From NCBI GenBank assembly GCA_021782195.1, contig JAJXVI010000121.1, forward strand, positions 1 to 7,045: DNA of 7,045 nt, written 5' to 3'. The notes beneath the pieces are model-generated. The model searched no databases and had not been told where the DNA came from. It saw only the letters and a program-made list of their open reading frames with translations. Positions within the stretch are counted from its first letter, which is position 1. The number at the start of each line of letters is the position of its first letter. A program made the position numbers and the translations under genes. Source of the DNA: a bacterium. GTDB taxonomy: Bacteria > Vulcanimicrobiota > Xenobia > RGZZ01. Shown piece by piece: positions 4,827 to 7,045 of this stretch.

Positions 4827-5624
4827 GTGACGCGAAACCCGCCCAGCATGACGCGATCCTATTCCCCGATCAGGCTCGCCCGCGTTCTTGGCGGGTGGCT
4901 TTGCCTATGTACCGTGTGGACGCTGCTGGCGAGCGCGCCGGCGAGCGCCCAGCTCAACCAGGGCCAGTCCGCAGCACCTTTTGCCGGCCCGGGCCCGATA
5001 GTTCCCGGACTGTACGCGGGCATCAAGGACCAGTCGGGCGTGACCGTGTCATGGGTGCGGGTAAGCGGCATGAAGTATCGTGGCGATCTCGTACCGTTCT
5101 TGCGAGGCAAGTGGGGACATGGCCTGGTCGACGTACCCCTGGTCGATATTGCAATGGTGGAATTCATCTACACTGAGGGGCACATTGCGGCGGACGTGCA
5201 TCTGCTGACAGGGGAGAGAATGCATCTCGTCCTTGAGAACCCGTTTACAGAGTTGCACGGCTGGTGGCGGGAAAACCCGTACTCGGTTCCTCTTGCTGGC
5301 GTCTATCGCGTGTGGTTTCGGTATGTCACCCAGGCTGAAACCTCAAGTGAGACCTATACCGGCCCCCCCATGAACGAAGCCATCCAGGGGGTGGTGACAT
5401 CGGTTGAGTTGCACCAGGGGGGCGGCTGGCTGACCGTGCAGGAAACGTCAGGACGCGCGCTCACGATGCGTTTTGATTACGCTCGCCTGCACTCCGGGCT
5501 TCATCTTCTGTTGAACAAGGCGCCGTGGCTGAATGGCCGCACCGTGCGCGTGCTCTATCACCTGTCCTCGCCCGATGATCACCGTGCGCTCCGGGAGATT
5601 CGTGACATTCAGTTGACTCGCTGA
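4827..5624 (+). CDS. Secreted protein of unknown function (265 aa)
   Basis: The N-terminus is a signal peptide: MTRNPPSMTRSYSPIRLARV supplies the basic part, residues about 21-36 the hydrophobic core, and ASA (39-41) a signal peptidase I site before Q42. The mature part looks beta-rich in two segments: one at about 58-170, with GHGLVDVPLVDIAMVEFIY (98-116) resembling repeat strands in other envelope proteins, and one at about 186-265, with VVTSVELHQGGGWLTVQE. I recognise no named domain and see no catalytic motif or lipobox. GTG 4827 is preferred because GGAGGAAAGAG (4810-4820) lies just upstream; the ATG at 4848 is too far from it. The frame stays open back to 4455, but that part only shadows the radical SAM gene. 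The 55-bp gap and shared terminator suggest one transcript with kamA. Its role in the periplasm or outside the cell is unknown. Confidence 0.8.
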   Translation: MTRNPPSMTRSYSPIRLARVLGGWLCLCTVWTLLASAPASAQLNQGQSAAPFAGPGPIVPGLYAGIKDQSGVTVSWVRVSGMKYRGDLVPFLRGKWGHGLVDVPLVDIAMVEFIYTEGHIAADVHLLTGERMHLVLENPFTELHGWWRENPYSVPLAGVYRVWFRYVTQAETSSETYTGPPMNEAIQGVVTSVELHQGGGWLTVQETSGRALTMRFDYARLHSGLHLLLNKAPWLNGRTVRVLYHLSSPDDHRALREIRDIQLTR

Positions 5625-5659
5625 CCCGTCGAAGCGTGGCGCAAGCCCGTCAACCGTGG

Positions 5660-5690
5660 ACGTTGTCTTTACTGACAACGTTTCTTTATT
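5660..5690 (+). terminator. Rho-independent terminator of the kamA unit
   Basis: The arms acgttgtc (5660-5667) and gacaacgt (5674-5681) pair perfectly around a six-base loop and are followed by ttctttatt. It lies 36 bp past the secreted-protein stop on the plus strand. No T-run follows on the minus strand, so it acts in one direction. Confidence 0.8.
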
Positions 5691-5709
5691 GTCCTCCACA
5701 GAGACCGTG

Positions 5710-5742
5710 GCCATTCTGCAGCCGTAGAGACCGGAGAATGGC
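5710..5742 (-). terminator. Possible 3' hairpin of tgt
   Basis: The arms gccattct (5710-5717) and agaatggc (5735-5742) pair perfectly, and an inner ccg/cgg pair (5722-5724, 5732-5734) extends the fold past a bulge. It begins 22 bp after the minus-strand tgt stop. No T-run follows, so rho-dependent ending or 3' protection is as likely as intrinsic termination. Confidence 0.35.
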
Positions 5743-5764
5743 AAGATTTCCATGATGCGTTGGC

Positions 5765-6895
5765 TCAGTCGAACAACCAGGTCTGCTTGAGCGTGCGGAA
5801 CGTGCCTTCGCGTATTGATTGACGGATCTCTTCCATCAGGCGCTGCATGAACCAGATGTTGTGGATCGTTGCGAGTCGGAAACCGAGAATCTCCTCCGCG
5901 ACGAACAGGTGATGGATGTAGGCCCGACTGTAGCGTACACATGCCGGGCACCCGCAGTCCGGTTCGATAGGACGGGAATCTTCGGCCCACGTCGCGTTTC
6001 GAAGGTTGATTCGGAAACGACGTTTCGTGGCAAACTGCGGACGCACGAATGCTGTTCCGTGTCGCGCAAACCGGGTCGGAATCACACAGTCGAAGCTGTC
6101 GACACCGCGTTCGACGCACTCAAACAGATCGTCGACGTCGCCGATGCCGAGCAGGTGGCGAAACTTTGCATCCGGGAGTTCGGGGATCGTCCATTCAAGG
6201 ACGTGGTGCATGTCAGTCTTGGTCTTGCCCAGAGAGCCCCCGATGGCGATGCCGTCAAACGGCATGCTGGCGATGACCTGCGTTGACTTGCGCCGGAGGT
6301 CTTCATACGCACCCCCCTGGACAATTCCCAGCAGCGCCTGGGGAACTCGAACGGGGTGCGCGGCGAGGCAACGTTCAGCCCAGCGATGCGTTCGTTCCAT
6401 GGCCCTTCGGGTATATTCGTGGTCGGACAGTGGCGACGTACACTCGTCGAAGGCGACAATGATATCGGCGCCCAGTTTCTGCTGGAGGCCAATGGAAATC
6501 TCCGGCGTGAGACGGTGTGTGGAACAGTCGATGTGGGAACGGAAGGTCACGCCGTTCTCGTCAATTGTGGCCATTCGACCCAGTTCATTTGTCTCTCGCC
6601 GGGGGACCGGTGCCGCGGGACCGGTGAACACGCCGCCAATCTTGCCGACCCCGTGTTCCTTGGCGAACCCTAGCGAGAAAGCCTGGAAGCCGCCGCTGTC
6701 GGTAAACGTGGGATGAGGCCACGCCATGAAGTGGTGCAACCCGCCCAGGCGCGCAACGCGGTCGGCGCCGGGTCGTAGCATCAGGTGGTAGGTGTTTGCC
6801 AGGATCATCTGCGCGCCGGCGGCTTCGAGTTCCGAGCAATCGAGCGCCTTGACGGAGGCGACGGTTCCAACCGGACAGTAGACGGGGGTTTCCAC
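5765..6895 (-). CDS. tgt: tRNA-guanine transglycosylase; 5' end uncertain
   Basis: Tgt swaps guanine-34 in the anticodon of Asp, Asn, His and Tyr tRNAs for a queuosine precursor base. Counting from the GTG at 6895: general acid/base D66 (TDSGGFQ), D150 (FDECT), Q193 (GIVQGG), nucleophile D269 (FDCVIPTR), and zinc ligands C314, C316, C319 and H345 with the same spacing as in E. coli. All catalytic residues are present and the C-terminus is complete. Two features differ from E. coli: an insertion of roughly 25 residues after FSLG (about 77-112), and a specificity loop GGSLGKTK (219-226) in place of GGLAVGEPK. I recall both from a Tgt subgroup in other bacterial phyla. The GTG falls inside the conserved VETP motif. 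The frame continues upstream to 6964 with family-like residues (AARTGILHTPHGD) but contains no ATG, GTG or TTG before an amber stop at 6965-6967. The true start is therefore rare, mutated or lost at this edge. Confidence 0.92.
   Translation of the reverse strand: METPVYCPVGTVASVKALDCSELEAAGAQMILANTYHLMLRPGADRVARLGGLHHFMAWPHPTFTDSGGFQAFSLGFAKEHGVGKIGGVFTGPAAPVPRRETNELGRMATIDENGVTFRSHIDCSTHRLTPEISIGLQQKLGADIIVAFDECTSPLSDHEYTRRAMERTHRWAERCLAAHPVRVPQALLGIVQGGAYEDLRRKSTQVIASMPFDGIAIGGSLGKTKTDMHHVLEWTIPELPDAKFRHLLGIGDVDDLFECVERGVDSFDCVIPTRFARHGTAFVRPQFATKRRFRINLRNATWAEDSRPIEPDCGCPACVRYSRAYIHHLFVAEEILGFRLATIHNIWFMQRLMEEIRQSIREGTFRTLKQTWLFD
6598..6625 (-). repeat. 14-nt tandem duplication within tgt
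   Basis: Read on the minus strand, accggtcccgcggc (6625-6612) is followed at once by accggtcccccggc (6611-6598), with one mismatch. It encodes TGPAAPVPRR in the insertion of this Tgt type. The unit length is not a multiple of three, yet the frame is family-like on both sides, so the duplication is either old and compensated elsewhere or coincidental. Confidence 0.55.
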
Positions 6896-6917
6896 GTCGC
6901 CGTGGGGGGTATGGAGA

Positions 6918-7004
6918 ATGCCGGTGCGGGCCGCGCAGTCCGAAGCACGGGCACGCGAGCTGGGCTACACGCCGCCGCCTTCGCTGGACAACACGCGGAA
7001 ATAG
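6918..7004 (+). other. Coding-like plus-strand tail opposite the tgt 5' end
   Basis: A 28-codon frame ends in TAG at 7002-7004 and reads like a natural protein C-terminus: ARARELGYTPPPSLDNTRK. It lies antisense to the uncertain 5' end of tgt. Read further upstream the frame is only a shadow of tgt, so it cannot belong to a long intact gene here. It could be chance, or the remnant of another gene joined to tgt by rearrangement or assembly. Confidence 0.2.
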
Positions 7005-7045
7005 CGCCCGCGAGCGCCCGCCGGTGCGCGCGACGCTCAAGCTTC

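Noticed and set aside
6006..6716. Plus-strand open frames opposite tgt
   Set aside because: Antisense shadows of a conserved enzyme with all catalytic residues in place.
6965..6967. Selenocysteine or pyrrolysine-type read-through of the tgt amber codon
   Set aside because: No supporting element or machinery is visible, and no conserved residue is expected there; a base error, mutation or junction is simpler.

Overview
This is a GC-rich bacterial window with five well-supported protein genes, one plausible small gene, several hairpins, and one long gene-free stretch at the left edge. The gene types (a membrane-anchored Hanks-type kinase homologue, a stand-alone cyclic-nucleotide-binding fold, a KamA-family radical SAM enzyme, a bacterial-type Tgt with zinc site) and the use of GTG starts fit a free-living or environmental bacterium. 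Nothing here fixes the phylum.

Layout. Positions 1-304 carry no convincing gene but hold a diverged direct repeat, an odd palindrome and a hairpin. On the minus strand, 1696-587 encodes a membrane-anchored Ser/Thr kinase homologue, apparently followed by a small single-span membrane protein (544-305). Positions 1697-2070 are a gene-free divergent control region. On the plus strand, 2071-2571 encodes a short stand-alone CRP-like sensor domain without a DNA-binding domain. It converges on an unrecognised minus-strand gene (3170-2667), and a perfect 15-bp stem lies between the two stops. The plus strand then carries a probable two-gene unit: a lysine 2,3-aminomutase-family enzyme (3362-4771) and a secreted protein of unknown function (4827-5624), closed by a clear intrinsic terminator (5660-5690). 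The right end is a minus-strand tRNA-guanine transglycosylase (5765 to about 6895 or beyond) whose 5' end has no good start codon.

The main point of interest is the left pair. The kinase homologue has lost the catalytic Asp (HRD is HRN), the metal-binding Asn (now Ser), the DFG Asp (now NFG) and two glycines of the ATP loop, while the structural motifs remain. It reads as a membrane-anchored pseudokinase. The divergent sensor-domain gene has also lost the usual cyclic-nucleotide contact residues and instead carries cysteines around the ligand pocket. If the two act together, which is inference only, they would form a signalling pair in which neither partner uses the textbook chemistry of its family.

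Secondary points are the modified PLP-lysine loop of the KamA homologue, a Tgt specificity loop unlike that of the E. coli enzyme, and an in-frame amber codon where the Tgt N-terminus should begin.
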